This document shows, in pieces, positions 19,108 to 28,616 of a stretch of 64,000 nucleotides of DNA. This DNA comes from Thalassotalea sp. 42_200_T64. GTDB taxonomy: Bacteria > Pseudomonadota > Gammaproteobacteria > Enterobacterales > Alteromonadaceae. Position 1 is the stretch's first letter. Each line of letters starts with the position of its first letter. Below the pieces are notes generated by a model. The model saw only the letters and a program-made list of their open reading frames with translations, made no database searches and was not told the origin of the DNA. The position numbers were made by a program, and so were the translations under genes. Location of the stretch: positions 62,001-126,000 of the forward strand of contig MABC01000089.1 of the NCBI GenBank assembly GCA_002162925.1. The letters run 5' to 3'.

Positions 19108-20249
19108 TTGCCTTATTGAAAAAAGAATGGCTAGAGTTGTTTCGTGACAAGCGTTCAATGTTGGCGACCTTTGCCTACGCATTTTTTGGCCCGGTGTTAT
19201 TGTTTATCGTGTTAAAAGGATTAATTGCCACGATCACCAGCACTACACAAGTGAAAGTTGGCATTTATCAACAACACCCGAAAATTGACTATATTGAGCA
19301 GTTTTTAAACTACAAGCAAATTCAAACCCAATATATTGAGGGGGAAGCAGAAACGGCGTTAGGCGATGGTCTTGTTGATATTGTGCTGCAAGTGAACAAG
19401 AGCAGTACCGCATCAGGCTATCCGTTGCTCAACATCAATGTATTTGGCGACAGCCAGGATAGTAAAGGTGAACAACAACTGAAAAAAATGCAGCAAGTGA
19501 TGAACAGTTTCCTTGCTCAGGAAAATACCAATAGCTTGTTGAAGCAAGGCGGCAACCCATTTTCCAGTGATTGGCAAGTTAACGTGCACGAAGTGAATCA
19601 ACACACCATGCGCGGTAAACGGTTATTAGACAGCTTATTAATTTTCTTATTGCTGTCGCCGTTTATCATTAGCCTCAATTATATCAATGACGCTACCGCC
19701 GGTGAGCGCGAAAGAGGCTCGTTAATGCCGTTGTTATCACAACCGGTAGCCAGAATGAACATTGTTGTCTCTAAATGGCTTGTTGGCGGCGCTGTCGGCA
19801 TCATCGGCACTGCGATCACTATGGTACTCGGGTTTAATTTAATTAACTCGTTGCCATTGTATGAATTAGACATGCAAATACATTGGTCGCTAAGTGTGAT
19901 GTTATTCGGTACCTGCATTTTATTACCTTTAGCATTGCTGGTTACTGCGCTGCAAATGCTGGTGGCAATCACCGCGAAAACTTATAAAGAGGGGCAAAGT
20001 TATCTAACCATACTCAGCTTTTTGCCAATGTTAGCGGTGTTTATGAGTGATAAATGGGCGGATGTAAGCTTTGCCCACTTACTACCACTGATTGGTCAGC
20101 AACAATTATTACAGCAAATATTTTCAGGACAAACACTCAACCTTGCTGCTACATTTACGGTATCTTTGTTCACCATCGCCCTTGCGTTAATGTGCCTGCT
20201 TGCAGTACGGGTTAAACTTAATCAGGAAAATATTATTTTTGAAAGATGA
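19101..20249 (+). CDS. ABC-2 type permease (NatB-like)
   Basis: A 382-residue inner-membrane protein. An N-terminal helix follows a KKEWLELFRDKR motif typical of ABC-2 permeases. A large extracytoplasmic domain follows (about residues 45-170). Then come five or so helices containing NDATAGERERGSLMPLLSQPV, the coupling block of NatB/YhaP proteins. It pairs with the upstream ATPase. Its stop overlaps the sigma factor start (ATGA), so all four genes here are translationally coupled. Substrate not predictable from sequence. Confidence 0.87.
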   Translation: MLIALLKKEWLELFRDKRSMLATFAYAFFGPVLLFIVLKGLIATITSTTQVKVGIYQQHPKIDYIEQFLNYKQIQTQYIEGEAETALGDGLVDIVLQVNKSSTASGYPLLNINVFGDSQDSKGEQQLKKMQQVMNSFLAQENTNSLLKQGGNPFSSDWQVNVHEVNQHTMRGKRLLDSLLIFLLLSPFIISLNYINDATAGERERGSLMPLLSQPVARMNIVVSKWLVGGAVGIIGTAITMVLGFNLINSLPLYELDMQIHWSLSVMLFGTCILLPLALLVTALQMLVAITAKTYKEGQSYLTILSFLPMLAVFMSDKWADVSFAHLLPLIGQQQLLQQIFSGQTLNLAATFTVSLFTIALALMCLLAVRVKLNQENIIFER

Positions 20250-20761
20250 TGTTTTTTAAGAGCTGGCGCAGTCAGTCAACATTAGAACAGCAATTACAAA
20301 CTCATTTGCCGATGCTCGAACGTATTGTCGCGTCTTATGAAGCGATCCCGGCGATTCAGCAAGAACTGATGCAAGAGGTGGTGTTGGCAATCTGGTCATC
20401 TTTTGACAAGTTTAAAGGCGATTCGGCAATGAAAACCTACTTTGCCCGCATCGCCCATAACCGCTGCATCAGCCATGTTGATAAAGCGGTGAAAAGTTTG
20501 GCAGAGCAAGAGTTGAGTGAGCATCTTTGCCAGTCGTCATATATTGATGAGCAGTTAAATGAACAACAAAAATACCAACAATTATTGGCGCAGATACGAC
20601 AATTACCAATAATGCAAAAGCAAGTTATTTCACTGTTTTTAGAAGGTTTTAGTTATCAACAAATTGCCGACATTTGTGGTTTAAGCACCAGCAATGTTGG
20701 CGTTATGCTAAATCGAATTAAACACCAGTTAGCGCAATTTTTTACCGAGGAATCATCATGA
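20246..20761 (+). CDS. ECF-type RNA polymerase sigma factor
   Basis: A 171-residue sigma-70-family protein with only regions 2 and 4. Region 2 is at about residues 20-80, with KFKGDSAMKTYFARIAHNRC resembling the 2.3/2.4 segment. Region 4 is at about 110-160, with a helix-turn-helix at YQQIADICGLSTSNVGVMLNRIKHQL. Its overlap with an ABC permease gene and with the next membrane protein gene by ATGA junctions implies one regulatory and transport unit. Its target promoters are unknown. It is distinct from the FecI-type factor at 56932. Confidence 0.85.
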   Translation: MMFFKSWRSQSTLEQQLQTHLPMLERIVASYEAIPAIQQELMQEVVLAIWSSFDKFKGDSAMKTYFARIAHNRCISHVDKAVKSLAEQELSEHLCQSSYIDEQLNEQQKYQQLLAQIRQLPIMQKQVISLFLEGFSYQQIADICGLSTSNVGVMLNRIKHQLAQFFTEESS

Positions 20762-21318
20762 GTTTAGAGCCATTAAAATCATTATGGCAAGGCCAGCAAG
20801 CCAGCATGTCAATTGTCGAATTAATCAATCAGGCAAAGAAGCGCCAGCGTAGAATGTTCTTGTTAATGCTGTTTGATTTTATTCTCTGGTTCGGCTTTGT
20901 TATTTGGGCCTGTGTCTTTATTCGGGCAAATGAGCGACCAGACAGTTTTGCTTTGGGCGTGGTCATGATTATTTCCATCAGTTTAGGCACCGCCTACATG
21001 CTGTGGTTACGAACCACCACCTGGGGGGCAGGAGAGCTTGATAGCAAAAATTTATTAAAACTCTCGATTCACCGCTGTGAAGGCGCAATGCAATTGATTT
21101 ACGTGACGTATATTTTTGCGGTTGTGGTTTTTACCATTGTTATCGGCCTGGAAATTTATTATTCAATCGAAGCAGAAAAATTAAATAGAATGATTGTTTG
21201 GTTAGTTGCTTACTCTGCACTCATTGTGGTGGTGGGGCAGTGGTATCGGAAACGACAATTAGCGAAGAAACAATATTACCAACAGTTATTGGAGCAATTA
21301 AACGAACCACAAGACTAA
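20758..21318 (+). CDS. Four-helix membrane protein, possible anti-sigma factor
   Basis: A 186-residue protein of no family I recognise. After a soluble N-terminus of about 30 residues it shows four hydrophobic helices, at about residues 33-54, 65-84, 115-133 and 143-160, and a basic, Gln-rich C-terminal tail. It starts within the sigma factor stop codon (ATGA). Membrane anti-sigma factors are often encoded immediately after their ECF sigma gene, so this is a candidate anti-sigma. The usual zinc-binding HxxxCxxC motif is absent. It ends on the convergent FMN reductase gene with a 4-bp overlap. Confidence 0.6.
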   Translation: MSLEPLKSLWQGQQASMSIVELINQAKKRQRRMFLLMLFDFILWFGFVIWACVFIRANERPDSFALGVVMIISISLGTAYMLWLRTTTWGAGELDSKNLLKLSIHRCEGAMQLIYVTYIFAVVVFTIVIGLEIYYSIEAEKLNRMIVWLVAYSALIVVVGQWYRKRQLAKKQYYQQLLEQLNEPQD

Positions 21319-21890
21319 CTCTGTTTCAGCGTTTGCAATAAGTTGCGCAAGTTTTCGCCCATGGCTCTTACTTCATTGTGCTTGGTTTCGTCAACGAGCT
21401 TGCCTTGCTCAAATGCCGAGAACGCTTGAGAGATCGCGATTTGTTTTGGTAGTACGGTTACCCCAATATTGGCCAACAGCATGCGTAATGTGACCAAACC
21501 ACGCAACCCCCCTAAACCTCCGGGAGAGGCGGCCATTATTGTTGCATATTTTCCCTGAAAAGCACTCAGCGGCACTTCGTCGGCACTGGTGGCACGCGAT
21601 GCCCAATCGATAGCATTTTTTAGTAAAGAACTGTAGCTACTGTTGTGTTCAGGGGAGGCAATCAGCAAGCCGTCATGCTCGGTTAACAGCGTTTTAAATT
21701 TTTGCCCATTTTCTGGCATGCCTTGCTCGCTTTCCAGATCTTGATTAAATATCGGCATCGGAAAATCAACAAGGTTTATCACCGTAACCTCGGCACCGGC
21801 AGCTTCGGCGCCGCGGGCTGCAATCGACACTAACTGTTGGTTAAAAGAGCCCTTACGAGCACTGCCTGAAAACGCTAATATTTTACACAT
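21315..21890 (-). CDS. NADPH-dependent FMN reductase family protein
   Basis: A 191-residue flavodoxin-fold oxidoreductase. The FMN phosphate loop is GSARKGSFNQQL at residues 9-20, with PEHNSSYSSLLKNAIDW near residue 79 and SPGGLGGLRGLVTLR near 116. These are the hallmarks of the NADPH-dependent FMN reductase family (ChrR/YieF-like quinone or azo reductases). The natural substrate is unknown. It is a single gene convergent with the ABC/sigma operon. Confidence 0.9.
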   Translation of the reverse strand: MCKILAFSGSARKGSFNQQLVSIAARGAEAAGAEVTVINLVDFPMPIFNQDLESEQGMPENGQKFKTLLTEHDGLLIASPEHNSSYSSLLKNAIDWASRATSADEVPLSAFQGKYATIMAASPGGLGGLRGLVTLRMLLANIGVTVLPKQIAISQAFSAFEQGKLVDETKHNEVRAMGENLRNLLQTLKQS

Positions 21891-21972
21891 AGTGATAAGG
21901 TGAATTTTTTATTTGCCGTAATAATTAACATAGAACAGACAAATTGACTTTACCAGTTTTTCTGATTAAAAG

Positions 21973-23139
21973 TTAATTATCCTTTAATTTCAGTGCCTTA
22001 CCATTACTGGCAAGAGAGATTGTTTTGGCAATATTGACTGCTGTTCGCTCAATGTTGCTATAACCTCTGTTAAGCGCCGTTTTCAGACTGGAAGGGGCAG
22101 AAAGAATAGGAAAAACCGCATCGATGCCATGCTCAAACACCACTTCGTATCCCGCCTCTACAGAGCCAACAATCGCGATTACCGGGCACTGAGTTTGCTT
22201 GGCAATTCGGGCAACGCCTATTGGTGTTTTGCCAAATAGGGTTTGTTTATCCATTCGTCCTTCACCGGTGATCACTAAATTAGCATCTGCGGTGTTGCTG
22301 GCGAGATCAAGGGCAGCCATGACAATGTCTACGCCAGATGATAGTTTGGCATTCAAGATGGCCAGCAAGCTTGCCCCCATACCACCGGCGGCGCCGACAC
22401 CGGGCTTGTCAACAATAGCTTGATGGCAAAGTCGCTCAAGTTGTTTGCCTAAATGCAACAAGCCTTTATCTAATACTTTAATGTCGCAGCTCGTAGCCCC
22501 TTTTTGCGCGGCAAAAACCACACTGGCACCCTGTTCACCACAAAGTGGGTTTTGCACATCACAGGCAACGTCAAATCTTGTGTGCTCAATCTTCGGGTTT
22601 AGCTGGGATAAATCGATGCTACGTAAATCGGTTAAATGACCACCGCCGGGCGCAAGTTGCTGCCCTTGTTGGTCTAACAATCGAGCCCCGAGAGCGGTAA
22701 GCATACCGGCACCGCCATCGTTAGTAGCGCTGCCACCAAGGCCAATGATGATATGCTCAATGTCTTGCTCTAACGCATGGTTAATTAATTGCCCGGTGCC
22801 ATAGCTGCAAGTCACTTTTGGATCGCGAAGCTCAGCAGCAACCAAATGCAACCCAGAAGCCGCCGACATTTCAACCACGGCAGTTTTGCCATCGCCCAAA
22901 ATGCCGTAACAAGCTACTATTTCATCGCCTAATGGCGCCTTAACGCATACTTTTACAATACGGCCGTTGGTAGCGTCTACCATAGCTTGTACCGTGCCTT
23001 CACCACCATCAGCCATCGGCACTTTAACGTAGCTAGCATCGGGAAACACTTGTTTAAAGCCACTTTCAATCGCACTTGCCACCTCGAAAGCGGTTAAGCA
23101 TTCCTTAAAAGAGTCGGGTGCGATCACTATCTTCAACAA
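21973..23139 (-). CDS. glxK: Glycerate 2-kinase
   Basis: A 388-residue enzyme of the GarK/GlxK family that phosphorylates D-glycerate with ATP to 2-phosphoglycerate. Family blocks are IAPDSFKECL (residues 5-14), PMADGGEGTV near residue 41, GLGGSATNDGGAGM near 135 and VITGEGRMDKQT near 285. Start is a TTG at 23139 with AAGGA 6 bases upstream; no better-placed ATG exists. It lies 35 bases after tex on the same strand, so the two may be cotranscribed. garK and glxK paralogues cannot be told apart here. Confidence 0.92.
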   Translation of the reverse strand: MLKIVIAPDSFKECLTAFEVASAIESGFKQVFPDASYVKVPMADGGEGTVQAMVDATNGRIVKVCVKAPLGDEIVACYGILGDGKTAVVEMSAASGLHLVAAELRDPKVTCSYGTGQLINHALEQDIEHIIIGLGGSATNDGGAGMLTALGARLLDQQGQQLAPGGGHLTDLRSIDLSQLNPKIEHTRFDVACDVQNPLCGEQGASVVFAAQKGATSCDIKVLDKGLLHLGKQLERLCHQAIVDKPGVGAAGGMGASLLAILNAKLSSGVDIVMAALDLASNTADANLVITGEGRMDKQTLFGKTPIGVARIAKQTQCPVIAIVGSVEAGYEVVFEHGIDAVFPILSAPSSLKTALNRGYSNIERTAVNIAKTISLASNGKALKLKDN

Positions 23140-23174
23140 TTAATTCCTTCAGCGGCTATAAAATAAGCAAACCT

Positions 23175-25517
23175 TTATTTCTTCGCCTTGGCAAAGGCAT
23201 CGGCAAAGGCATTACCCATCATCGCATTTTGCGGCTGGCTTGGCTTTTTATTCGGCTTGCTCTTGTTAGGTCGATTGCCTTGGGCGGCAGGTTTAGTTTT
23301 GCTTTCATGCTTTGCTTTATTGGTGTGAGTATTGGCGTTGGCATTGGCAGTTTCTTCTAAACGCATGGTTAAACTGATGCGTTTGCGCTGAACATCAACT
23401 TCCAATACTTTCACTTTTACTACATCGCCGGCTTTGACAATCTCGCGCGGATCGCTAACAAATTTATTGGTCAGCGAGGAGATATGTACTAAACCGTCTT
23501 GATGTACGCCGATATCGACGAAGGCGCCAAAGTTGGTGACGTTAGAGATCACCCCTTCGAGGATCATATTCAACTGCAGATCTTTGATGCTCTCCACCCC
23601 ATCTTTGAAGGTGGCGGTTTTAAATTCCGGACGAGGATCTCGGCCAGGCTTGTCGAGCTCACTGATTATATCTTTTACCGTCGGCAAACCAAATTGCTCG
23701 CTGCTAAAGTCTTCCGCGCTTAATTTATTGATGATAGCGCTATTGCCAATAAGTTCACCGATAGTGCCCTGGGTTTTCGCCAGGATACTTTCCACCACCG
23801 CATAACTTTCGGGGTGCACGCCTGAGTTATCCAGCGGGTTTTTACCCTGGCTAATTCGTAAGAAACCGGCGGCTTGTTCGAACGCTTTTGGTCCTAAACG
23901 GGCCACTTTTTTCAACTCACTGCGTTTTTCAAAGCGACCGTTTTGCTCACGATAATTGACGATGTTTTGCGCCATGGTTTTCGACAAACCGGACACTCGA
24001 TTGAGCAACGGCATCGAGGCAATGTTTAAATCTACCCCGACCGCGTTTACACAATCTTCTACGACACCATCGAGGGTTCGGCTTAACTGGCTTTGACTAA
24101 CGTCGTGTTGATATTGACCAACGCCGATGGCTTTCGGTTCAATTTTTACCAGCTCGGCTAATGGATCTTGCAATCTTCGGCCAATGGATACCGCGCCACG
24201 CAAGGATACATCAAGCTCGGGAAACTCATTGGCGGCAAATTCTGACGCTGAATAAACGCTGGCACCGGCTTCGGAGACGATGATTTTATTCGGCTTGTTA
24301 TGGTCTATTTTACAGATCGCTTCACCTGCTAATTTATCGGTTTCACGCGAACCGGTGCCATTGCCAATGGCAATCAGCTGCACTTTGTATTGCTGCACTA
24401 GAGTGGCTATGGTTCTTAACGATTTATCCCAGTGATTTTGCGGTTGGTGCGGGTAAATGGTGGTGGTATACAACAGTTTTGCGGTGCTATCGACAATCGC
24501 AATTTTACAACCGGTACGAATGCCCGGGTCGATACCCATGGTCACTTTTGCACCACCGGGTGCTGCCATCAATAAATCTTTTAAATTATCGGCAAATACT
24601 TTTATCGCATCGGTTTCGGCGCGTTCACGCATGGCAGAGAGTAATTCAGTTTCTAAGGATAACGATAATTTAACTCGCCAGGTTAAGTGTACCACCCGGT
24701 TTAGCCACGCGGCTGCCGCTTGGGCGGATAAGCGTAGATTAAAATGATCACGAATGATTTGTACGCAGCTTGACTCACTGCCAGCTTCAAAGCCAGGATC
24801 TACGTCCAAAGAAAGCTGCAATAGGCCTTCATTACGGCCGCGCAACATGGCTAAGGCGCGATGCGAAGGTACTTTTGCCAGTTTCTCGCTGTGGCTGAAA
24901 TAATCTTTAAATTTAGCGGCTTGGTTTTCTTTAGCTTTTACTACCTTACTGCTTAAAAATGCCTGTTTTAAAATATGCTTGCGCAGTTTTTGAATTAAGG
25001 CGGCCGACTCGCTAAAGCGCTCCATTAAAATATAACAAGCACCATCGAGTACCGCTTTGGTATCGGCATAGTTTGTTGCTACACTTTGGTATTCAGAGGC
25101 GGCGCTTTCCGGATCAATTGACCAATCCTGAAATAATCTATCAGCCAAAGGCGCAAGTCCGGCTTCAATGGCCATTTGGCCCTTGGAGCGGCGTTTCGGC
25201 CGATACGGCAGGTATAAATCTTCCAATTCGGTTTTATTATCAACCGCATAAATTTTCTGCTTCAAATTATCGCTTAACTTGCCTTGCTCGTTGATATTTT
25301 TTAATACCAGTTGTTTGCGCTCATTCAGTTCACGCAAGTAAGTTAAACGCTGTTCCAGATGTCGCAGATGATTGTCATCTAAGCCTTGCGTCACTTCTTT
25401 ACGATAGCGAGCAATAAATGGCACAGTAGCGCCATCATCAAGCAAGCCGACGGCGGCAGTTATTTGAGTTTCTTTAACGTTTAATTCTTCAGCAATCTGT
25501 TGCGAAATATTTATCAT
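23175..25517 (-). CDS. tex: Tex-family RNA-binding transcription accessory protein (YhgF)
   Basis: A 780-residue protein with the full Tex architecture. It has an N-terminal helical region, a YqgF/RNase H-like domain ([15 protein letters not shown] near residue 325), helix-hairpin-helix repeats (around residues 490-560) and an S1 RNA-binding domain ([21 protein letters not shown] near 650-720). The C-terminal 60 residues form a low-complexity Asn/Lys/Pro tail. Tex binds nucleic acids and affects transcription and RNA turnover; its precise role is unsettled. The tex-greB-ompR order is conserved from enterobacteria. Confidence 0.95.
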   Translation of the reverse strand: MINISQQIAEELNVKETQITAAVGLLDDGATVPFIARYRKEVTQGLDDNHLRHLEQRLTYLRELNERKQLVLKNINEQGKLSDNLKQKIYAVDNKTELEDLYLPYRPKRRSKGQMAIEAGLAPLADRLFQDWSIDPESAASEYQSVATNYADTKAVLDGACYILMERFSESAALIQKLRKHILKQAFLSSKVVKAKENQAAKFKDYFSHSEKLAKVPSHRALAMLRGRNEGLLQLSLDVDPGFEAGSESSCVQIIRDHFNLRLSAQAAAAWLNRVVHLTWRVKLSLSLETELLSAMRERAETDAIKVFADNLKDLLMAAPGGAKVTMGIDPGIRTGCKIAIVDSTAKLLYTTTIYPHQPQNHWDKSLRTIATLVQQYKVQLIAIGNGTGSRETDKLAGEAICKIDHNKPNKIIVSEAGASVYSASEFAANEFPELDVSLRGAVSIGRRLQDPLAELVKIEPKAIGVGQYQHDVSQSQLSRTLDGVVEDCVNAVGVDLNIASMPLLNRVSGLSKTMAQNIVNYREQNGRFEKRSELKKVARLGPKAFEQAAGFLRISQGKNPLDNSGVHPESYAVVESILAKTQGTIGELIGNSAIINKLSAEDFSSEQFGLPTVKDIISELDKPGRDPRPEFKTATFKDGVESIKDLQLNMILEGVISNVTNFGAFVDIGVHQDGLVHISSLTNKFVSDPREIVKAGDVVKVKVLEVDVQRKRISLTMRLEETANANANTHTNKAKHESKTKPAAQGNRPNKSKPNKKPSQPQNAMMGNAFADAFAKAKK

Positions 25518-25733
25518 TAATCAATAATCCTGATTTTTAATGCAATGAGCTATTGCAGTATCAAGATAGCAAACACAATTCTGCATCTTGAGGAAGTTTG
25601 GGTATATACTGCATAATGGAAAAAATGTAACACTATATACCTCTAGCACAGCTATTTTACCAGTAAATTTATAAAATATGGATAACTTAACTGCAGGTAT
25701 GAGAGATAACTCTAAAAAAAGAAGATATATATT

Positions 25734-26213
25734 GTGAAAACCAAATTAATCACTCGTGAAGGCTATCAAAAACTGCAAAAAGAGGAAGATTACCTTTGGC
25801 GAGTAAAACGGCCTGAAATCACTAAAATTGTGTCTTGGGCAGCAAGTCTTGGTGATAGATCGGAAAATGCGGATTATCACTTTAATAAACGCGTACTTCG
25901 TCAAATCGACAGTCGAGTTCGTTTTCTTCGAAAACTTCTGCCAGATTTAAAAATTGTTGATTACTCACCACAACAAGATGGAAAAATATTTTTCGGTGCT
26001 CGCGTAGAAATCGAAAATGAGCGTGGTGAGACTAAAGTTTTTCGTATCGTTGGCCCGGAAGAAATTTATGGTGATGCCAAAGACTATATTTCTATCGATT
26101 CACCAATGGCGCGGGCACTATTGAAAAAAGCAGTGGATGATGAAGTAGAGGTTAATACCCCAGATGGGCCGGTGATTTGGTTTATCAATAAAATTGAATA
26201 TGAAAAATTTTAG
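25734..26213 (+). CDS. greB: Transcription elongation factor GreB
   Basis: A 159-residue factor that enters the RNA polymerase secondary channel and stimulates cleavage of backtracked transcripts. The N-terminal coiled coil carries the acidic tip SLGDRSENADYHF (residues 38-50, with the catalytic Asp-Glu). The C-terminal FKBP-like domain follows from residue 80. LITREGYQKL and EEDYLWRVKRPE near the N-terminus distinguish GreB from GreA. Start is GTG 25734. It is divergent from tex. A palindromic repeat begins right at its stop codon. Confidence 0.95.
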   Translation: MKTKLITREGYQKLQKEEDYLWRVKRPEITKIVSWAASLGDRSENADYHFNKRVLRQIDSRVRFLRKLLPDLKIVDYSPQQDGKIFFGARVEIENERGETKVFRIVGPEEIYGDAKDYISIDSPMARALLKKAVDDEVEVNTPDGPVIWFINKIEYEKF

Positions 26214-26396
26214 GGTCTGTTTATCTTTGCTGCCCTTCGGGTTCAAACAGGCGAGCTTTGCACCGCGTTATGGCTCAATTATTTGGAACAACCAAAATTC
26301 AATCGCCAAGCCTTGTTCAAAGCTCGCCTGTTTGAACAAAATTTGTACCTCAAAGATAAACAGACCCTAGGGTTTGTTGACCTTTCAACAGACCCT
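26212..26396. repeat. Composite palindromic repeat element downstream of greB
   Basis: The larger part, 26212-26368, has ends AGGGTCTGTTTATCTTTG / CAAAGATAAACAGACCCT (18 bp, perfect). It also has a perfect inner 20-bp inverted repeat at 26241-26260 and 26318-26337, so it can fold into a long hairpin. It is followed without gap by a second small palindrome at 26369-26396, AGGGTTTGTTGA...TCAACAGACCCT. A related short form lies at 46343-46383. No coding capacity. It fits a REP- or MITE-like family and may also work as the greB terminator. Confidence 0.8.
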
Positions 26397-26514
26397 GGCA
26401 ATACCTTGTAACAATCTAAACCGGCTCAAATCGCTTATTAGTTTTTGAAAATTAACCAATTTAGCTTATAGTCCATAGTAGAGTTCAATATATAAAATCT
26501 TATAAGAGGGTGTT

Positions 26515-27240
26515 ATGGGCCAGGAAACCCCAAAAATACTAGTAGTAGATGATGATATGCGCTTGCGTGCTTTACTTGAGCGTTATCTGGTTGAGCAAGG
26601 GTTTGTGGTGCGTAGCGCCGCCAATTCAGAGCAAATGGATCGCCTGTTAGAGCGAGAAAACTTTCATCTGTTAGTGCTCGATTTAATGCTGCCTGGTGAA
26701 GATGGCTTGACTATTTGTCGTCGTTTACGTCAGGAAGAGAATGAAATTCCAATCATTATGCTCACCGCCAAAGGCGATGAAGTAGACCGCATTATTGGTT
26801 TGGAACTTGGTGCCGATGATTATATGCCAAAACCGTTCAACCCACGGGAATTGTTGGCCAGGGTGAAAGCGGTATTGCGTCGTAAGACCCAAGAAGCACC
26901 GGGAGCGCCGTCAATGGAAGAAGAAATTTTCGAATTTGGTGAATTTTCCTTAAATTTGGCCACCCGGGAAATGCGCAAAGGCGACGAATCAATGCCACTA
27001 ACCAGTGGTGAATTTGCGGTGTTGAAATCTTTGATCACCCACCCAAGGGAACCGTTATCGCGCGATAAATTGATGAACTTAGCTCGCGGCAGAGATTACT
27101 CTGCGCTTGAGCGTAGTATCGATGTGCAAGTGTCACGCTTACGTCGTATGTTAGAGCAAGATCCAGCCAACCCAAGATACATCCAAACGGTTTGGGGTCT
27201 TGGTTATGTATTCGTTCCCGATGGCAGTACTGGCGGTTAA
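26515..27240 (+). CDS. ompR: Response regulator OmpR
   Basis: A 241-residue OmpR/PhoB-family regulator. The receiver domain has Asp12-14, phosphoacceptor Asp56 in LVLDLMLPGEDG, and Thr/Lys switch residues in MLTAKGDE and PKPFNPRELLARV. The C-terminal winged helix includes LERSIDVQVSRLRRMLE and VWGLGYVFVP. A GAGGGT ribosome site precedes the ATG. With EnvZ it forms the osmolarity and envelope-responsive system that regulates porins in enterobacteria. The targets in this organism are not known. EnvZ follows after 25 bases. Confidence 0.95.
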   Translation: MGQETPKILVVDDDMRLRALLERYLVEQGFVVRSAANSEQMDRLLERENFHLLVLDLMLPGEDGLTICRRLRQEENEIPIIMLTAKGDEVDRIIGLELGADDYMPKPFNPRELLARVKAVLRRKTQEAPGAPSMEEEIFEFGEFSLNLATREMRKGDESMPLTSGEFAVLKSLITHPREPLSRDKLMNLARGRDYSALERSIDVQVSRLRRMLEQDPANPRYIQTVWGLGYVFVPDGSTGG

Positions 27241-27265
27241 TTGTTGTAGTGTATCGTAAATAAAT

Positions 27266-28558
27266 ATGAAAATTTTACCACGTAGCGCCTTTGGCCAAAC
27301 GGTATTACTGATTGGTTTTTTATTATTAATTAACCAAGTAGTGTCGTATTTGTCGGTGGCGATTTATGTGATCAAGCCCAATCTTGAACAAATCAACCAG
27401 CTACTCGCCAAACAGGTGAAAGTAGTGTTTATTGATGGCGGCAATTCAAAATTTAGCCCAGCGCTGGCTGAGGCGTTTCATCAGGAAACCGGTATTGGCG
27501 TTTATCGAGAAAATGATGCGCTAATGCTAGGCCTGGCAGAAGCGGCACATTACCCGTATTTGTCGTTGCAAATGAGTGAATTACTCGACGGTGAAGCCGA
27601 AGTGCGGATCTCGCAAGGCGATGAATATCTATTTTGGATAAGACCGCCACAAGCCCCGAGTTTGTGGGTGAAAATACCGTTGCACGGTTTAGAGGAAGCC
27701 AGCTTTTATCCATTAATTTTTTATCTTGTGCTGATCGGTGTGTTAAGTGTTGCCGGTGGTTGGCTATTTATCAGGCAGTTAAACCGACCATTAAAGGCAC
27801 TGCAAAAAGCGGCGATTGATGTTGGTAAAGGCCATTTTCCAGAGCCGTTGACAGAGCAAGGGTCCAGTGAAGTAACCGCGGTTACCCGCGCCTTTAATCA
27901 TATGTCGAAAGGCATAAAGAAATTAGAAGCCGATCGCAGTTTATTGATGGCAGGTATTTCTCATGACCTGCGCACGCCACTTACCCGGATTCGCTTAGCC
28001 AGTGAAATGATGAACGAAAACGAAGATTACCTTAAAGATGGTATTGAAAAAGACATTGATGATATGAATGCTATCATCGATCAATTTATCGATTATATTC
28101 GCCATGACATGATGGAAACCTCAGAGCTTGCCAACTTAAATCAGCTGATCAATGAAGTGATAGACCATGAAGCCGTTGATGGCAGAAATATTGAGCAAGA
28201 TCTTGGCGACGAGGTTGAGATCCCTATGGTTTATGCAGCAATGAAACGGGTTTTGGCTAACCTCATACAGAATGCCTTTAAATATTCCGACGGCGGCATT
28301 AAAGTGTGCTCAGGCAGAGTCAAAGGAAAAAATCGCGCCTATTTTTGTGTGTGCGATCAAGGTCCGGGTATTCAGCAAAATGACATTGACCGGCTGTTTG
28401 AACCCTTTACTCAAGGCGATACTGCCCGAGGTACCGAAGGAAGCGGATTGGGGTTAGCAATCATTAAGCGTATTGTCGACGGTCATGGTGGCGTAGTAAC
28501 TTTATCGAACCGCGATGATGGTGGTTTAATGGCGAAAGTAGAATTACCAATGAGTTAA
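27266..28558 (+). CDS. envZ: Osmosensor histidine kinase EnvZ
   Basis: A 430-residue sensor kinase: TM1 at about residues 12-35, periplasmic domain, TM2 at about 149-170, HAMP, HisKA with His233 in [17 protein letters not shown], and HATPase with N-box [10 protein letters not shown] and G2-box [21 protein letters not shown] is the EnvZ-type H-box. It phosphorylates and dephosphorylates OmpR. The last serine and stop codon form the first unit of a 9-bp tandem repeat that continues for 57 bases downstream. Confidence 0.94.
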   Translation: MKILPRSAFGQTVLLIGFLLLINQVVSYLSVAIYVIKPNLEQINQLLAKQVKVVFIDGGNSKFSPALAEAFHQETGIGVYRENDALMLGLAEAAHYPYLSLQMSELLDGEAEVRISQGDEYLFWIRPPQAPSLWVKIPLHGLEEASFYPLIFYLVLIGVLSVAGGWLFIRQLNRPLKALQKAAIDVGKGHFPEPLTEQGSSEVTAVTRAFNHMSKGIKKLEADRSLLMAGISHDLRTPLTRIRLASEMMNENEDYLKDGIEKDIDDMNAIIDQFIDYIRHDMMETSELANLNQLINEVIDHEAVDGRNIEQDLGDEVEIPMVYAAMKRVLANLIQNAFKYSDGGIKVCSGRVKGKNRAYFCVCDQGPGIQQNDIDRLFEPFTQGDTARGTEGSGLGLAIIKRIVDGHGGVVTLSNRDDGGLMAKVELPMS

Positions 28559-28615
28559 GCGAGTTAAGCGAGTTAAGCGAGTTAAGCGAGTTAAGCGAGT
28601 TAAGCGAGTTAAGCG
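28553..28615. repeat. Seven-copy 9-bp tandem repeat (AGTTAAGCG) at the envZ stop
   Basis: Seven perfect head-to-tail copies of AGTTAAGCG. The first copy contains the terminal Ser codon and TAA of envZ. Because the unit is three codons long, every copy places another TAA in the same frame. The array ends one base before the stop codon of the convergent small membrane protein gene. It is a simple-sequence array prone to slippage. Confidence 0.95.
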
Positions 28616-28616
28616 A

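Noticed and set aside
21315-21890. Dedicated flavin reductase for the halogenase at 51585
   Set aside because: It is an FMN-type quinone/azo reductase-like protein 30 kb away with no contextual link; it cannot be assigned as the partner.
28553-28615. Possible CRISPR array
   Set aside because: The units are 9 bp and contiguous without spacers, so this is a simple tandem repeat.
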